This document shows, one piece after another, positions 13,842 to 15,913 of a stretch of 15,913 nt of DNA (within the stretch, counting starts at the first letter, position 1; the number at the start of each line of letters is the position of its first letter). This DNA is from Rhodoferax sp. (lineage in GTDB: Bacteria; Pseudomonadota; Gammaproteobacteria; Burkholderiales; Burkholderiaceae_C). Made by a program: the position numbers and the translations under genes. The stretch is from the NCBI GenBank assembly GCA_029946045.1, contig JAQSDS010000407.1, positions 1 through 15,913 of the forward strand. Direction: 5' to 3'. The notes below the pieces were generated by a model. It had not been told where the DNA came from. It was given only the letters and a program-made list of their open reading frames with translations, and ran no database searches.

Positions 13842-14372
13842 ATGAAAGCGCAATTTTCAGACGGCAAACGGACCGTTAAACCGTTCTGGTCACCGCTGGC
13901 GGCAGGCATTGCACTGGGTCTGGTGTTGATGCTCAGCTTCCTGCTTTCGGGCCATGGGCTGGGCGCCAGTGGTGCCATCACCCATGTGGTGGCTGGTGCT
14001 GGCCTGGTCGTGGCGCCTGAGGCGACATTGGCCAACCCCTACCTCAAGCCCATGGTGTCAGAAGGCAACCCGATTGGTTCCTGGATCACCTGGGAAGTAC
14101 TTGGCCTGATCATCGGCGCGGCCATTGCGGCTTTCATGGCCGGGCGCTTTCGGGTGCAGCTGGACGGTGAACACAGCCTGGGTTCAGGTCGACGCCTGAC
14201 GCAGGCGCTGCTCGGTGGCACGCTGGCAGGTTTTGGCGCGCGTGTGGCCGGAGGCTGCACCAGTGGGCTGGGGCTGTCAGGGGCTGCGGTGTTCAGCATC
14301 TCTGCTTTTGTGTTCCTGGGTGTGTTTTTCGCGACCGGTTTGCTGGTCAGCCGTTTTGTCAAAGGAGTCTGA
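13842..14372 (+). CDS. YeeE/YedE-family membrane protein, half-size, first subunit
   Basis: ATG 13842 gives 176 residues, with AAAGG at 13828-13832 upstream; an earlier GTG at 13779 would add an unlikely polar extension. Hydrophobic segments lie at about 18-37, 44-60, 82-101, 122-138 and 145-170. The family motif GGCTSGLGLSG carries Cys139. It corresponds to one half of a fused YeeE/YedE protein. Its partner begins 1 bp after the stop, so the two should assemble as one transporter. Sulfur-compound transport is inferred from the family and the sox context. Confidence 0.85.
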   Translation: MKAQFSDGKRTVKPFWSPLAAGIALGLVLMLSFLLSGHGLGASGAITHVVAGAGLVVAPEATLANPYLKPMVSEGNPIGSWITWEVLGLIIGAAIAAFMAGRFRVQLDGEHSLGSGRRLTQALLGGTLAGFGARVAGGCTSGLGLSGAAVFSISAFVFLGVFFATGLLVSRFVKGV

Positions 14373-14373
14373 C

Positions 14374-14976
14374 ATGTTTCCCCTTCATGAAAGTGGCATG
14401 GTGTCTGGCTTGGTCTGTGGCGTGCTGTTTGGCTTTGTGCTGGAAAACGCCGGTTTTGGTAGCCCTTCCAAGCTCACCGGACAGTTCCGGCTGACCGACT
14501 GGTCGGTGTTCAAGGTCATGTTTACCGCCATCGTGGTGGCTGCGGTCGGGCTCTGGGGTATGCGTGTTGTCGGCCTGATAGCAGCCGATAGCCTGTTTGT
14601 GCCGCAAGCCCTGGTGATGGCGTCAGCAGTGGGCGGCGCCCTGATTGGTGCCGGTTTTGCGATTGGTGGTTATTGCCCTGGAACCTCGATGGTCGGCATG
14701 TCGTCGGGGCGTCTGGACGCGCTGGTGTTTGTGGTCGGACTGTTCATTGGCACCACCGCCTTTGCCGGCTTTTACGGCGACGCCATGCGCGCCATGATGG
14801 CCATCGGTGAAATGATCGAGGGCGACACCTTCGCTGATGTCTACGGCATGGCCGACCCTGTCATGCTGGCCATCATGGCGGCTAGTCTGGTGGGCATTTT
14901 TTATTTGGGTTCTTGGTTCGAGCGCCGTGGCCCGGGTCCGGTGACTGCGGAACAAGCGTTGGCCGGCGCCAAGTGA
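14374..14976 (+). CDS. YeeE/YedE-family membrane protein, half-size, second subunit
   Basis: ATG 14374 follows an AAAGGAG ribosome site inside the previous gene and gives 200 residues. Longer in-frame starts would overlap the first subunit. It has several hydrophobic helices (about 8-25, 47-70, 78-98, 114-133 and 162-180) and the motif GGYCPGTSMVG with Cys101. Cys15 lies in the first helix. With the first subunit it totals about 376 residues, the same as the fused transporter at 2685-3803. The tail (ERRGPGPVTAEQAL) is polar and probably cytoplasmic. No terminator is visible before the convergent gene 26 bp away. Confidence 0.85.
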   Translation: MFPLHESGMVSGLVCGVLFGFVLENAGFGSPSKLTGQFRLTDWSVFKVMFTAIVVAAVGLWGMRVVGLIAADSLFVPQALVMASAVGGALIGAGFAIGGYCPGTSMVGMSSGRLDALVFVVGLFIGTTAFAGFYGDAMRAMMAIGEMIEGDTFADVYGMADPVMLAIMAASLVGIFYLGSWFERRGPGPVTAEQALAGAK

Positions 14977-15002
14977 GATTGGGCTGGCCTGGTTTAGTTG
15001 GC

Positions 15003-15913
15003 TCAGCGTGTCAAGGCCATGAACAGCTTGGGCAACTGCTCAGGTAGTCGGGCAATGTTGTCGATCACCGTGTACTGGCGCCCGAAAATGTCGCTCACAT
15101 AGGCATCGGCGGCGGCATCGAGGTTGATGCAGTAGCTGAAGATGCCTTGCTGGCTGAGTTCGCGCACTGCCTGGTGGGCGTCTTCAATCAGCAAGCGTTT
15201 ATCGTGCACATCGATGTCTGAGGGTTGACCGTCGGTCAGCACCAGAAGTAGTTTTTTGTCAGCAGGCTGGGAGCGCAAGGTGTGCGCCGCGTGGCGCATG
15301 GCTGCCCCCATGCGCGTGCTGTAGCCCGCCTGCATGGCGGCCAGGCGCGCCTTGACATCGTCCCCCCACTGCTCGCCAAAGCCCTTGAGGTGCAGGTAGC
15401 GCACGTCATGCCGCGTGTTGGAGTGAAAGCCGGCAATGGCCAGCGGGTCGCCCAACTGTTGAACAGCCCAAGCCAGCAGCGATACCGCCTCCTGGCTGAG
15501 TTGCAGCACGGTTTGCTCGGAGCCGCGGGCCTTTTCGCTGAGCGATTGCGACAAGTCCAGCAGCAGGGTCACGGCAATGCTGCGGCCATGGGTGGTGTGG
15601 CTCATGTTGATGCGCGGTTCGGGTTGGCTGCCCGCGTGTAAATCGATCAGCGAGCGAAGCGCCACGTCCAGGTCAAGCTCGCTGCCGTCTTCCTGGTAAC
15701 GCACACGCACCTTGTCTTGTGGTTTGAGCAAATCCAGCAGGCGCTTGAGGCGCTTGGCCAGCGCACTGTGTTTGGCCAAAAGCGCATCGATGTCCGCCGC
15801 GTTACCCGCCGGGTGCAGCCGCTCGTACAGGCTGACCCAGTCAGGCCGATAGGTCTGGCTGCTGTGGTCCCACTCGGGGTAGTGGCGCGGTGGCAGGCTT
15901 TGAATTTCTTGCG
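15003..15913 (-). CDS. VWA-domain protein of NorD/CbbO type, C-terminal part (5' end beyond window)
   Basis: The frame stays open from the window edge (first full codon at 15911) to TGA at 15003, giving 302 visible residues; the start is outside. The visible part begins with a segment containing YPEWD and YRPDW, typical upstream of the VWA domain in this family. A von Willebrand factor A domain follows with metal-site residues DLSQS (Asp codon at 15557) and TDGQPSD. The end (IFGRQYTVIDNIARLPEQLPKLF) is family-typical. NorD works with the NorQ ATPase on nitric oxide reductase; CbbO with CbbQ activates RuBisCO. Sox context favours CbbO, but the sequence here cannot decide. A TTG inside the frame at 15779 is not the start. 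Confidence 0.85.
   Translation of the reverse strand, partial: QEIQSLPPRHYPEWDHSSQTYRPDWVSLYERLHPAGNAADIDALLAKHSALAKRLKRLLDLLKPQDKVRVRYQEDGSELDLDVALRSLIDLHAGSQPEPRINMSHTTHGRSIAVTLLLDLSQSLSEKARGSEQTVLQLSQEAVSLLAWAVQQLGDPLAIAGFHSNTRHDVRYLHLKGFGEQWGDDVKARLAAMQAGYSTRMGAAMRHAAHTLRSQPADKKLLLVLTDGQPSDIDVHDKRLLIEDAHQAVRELSQQGIFSYCINLDAAADAYVSDIFGRQYTVIDNIARLPEQLPKLFMALTR

Noticed and set aside
1..15913. CRISPR arrays, insertion sequences, tRNA or rRNA genes, att sites
   Set aside because: No spaced direct repeats, transposase-like proteins, terminal inverted repeats or RNA gene patterns were seen; the genes form a coherent metabolic locus.

Overview
The window is a sulfur-oxidation (sox) locus of a Gram-negative chemolithotroph. 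GC-rich, codon-biased genes, the order soxCDYZAXB, a neighbouring flavocytochrome c sulfide dehydrogenase, and a NorD/CbbO-type von Willebrand protein at the edge together suggest a betaproteobacterium of the Burkholderiales (Comamonadaceae-like). That placement is inferred from gene content and gene order only.

Layout. A partial exported DsrE-like gene runs leftward off the window start. Divergent from it is a three-gene set: a small monoheme cytochrome c, the flavoprotein subunit of sulfide dehydrogenase, and a c4-type diheme cytochrome. A fused YeeE/YedE sulfur-compound transporter follows on the minus strand. From its divergent promoter region a plus-strand series begins: SoxH-like metallo-beta-lactamase-fold protein, SoxW-like thioredoxin and an FNR/CRP-family regulator, tightly packed. 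A small orphan cytochrome c comes next, then an ArsR-family regulator followed directly by soxC, soxD, soxY, soxZ, soxA, soxX and soxB. After soxB a separate promoter region carries a perfect FNR-type box and leads to a two-gene, split YeeE/YedE pair. The last gene is a convergent, partial VWA protein (CbbO/NorD type). No stretch longer than about 170 bp lacks a gene.

How it works together. SoxXA attaches thiosulfate to the C-terminal Cys of SoxY (in SoxYZ), SoxB releases sulfate, and SoxCD oxidises the remaining sulfane sulfur. With soxCD present, full oxidation to sulfate without stored sulfur is expected. The flavocytochrome and its cytochromes would feed sulfide electrons to the respiratory chain. 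SoxW probably keeps periplasmic thiols reduced. The YeeE/YedE proteins probably move thiosulfate or another sulfur species across the inner membrane.

Regulation is the least ordinary part. The ArsR protein has the cysteine layout of persulfide sensors, and a 30-bp imperfect palindrome ends four bases before its own start codon. Related AT-rich motifs lie upstream of the sulfide dehydrogenase set and the orphan cytochrome. The FNR-like protein keeps the ExxSR recognition residues but lacks one expected N-terminal cluster cysteine, and a perfect FNR box sits at class II spacing before the split transporter pair. I see no wholly new system; the novelty candidates are regulatory sites and departures in individual proteins.
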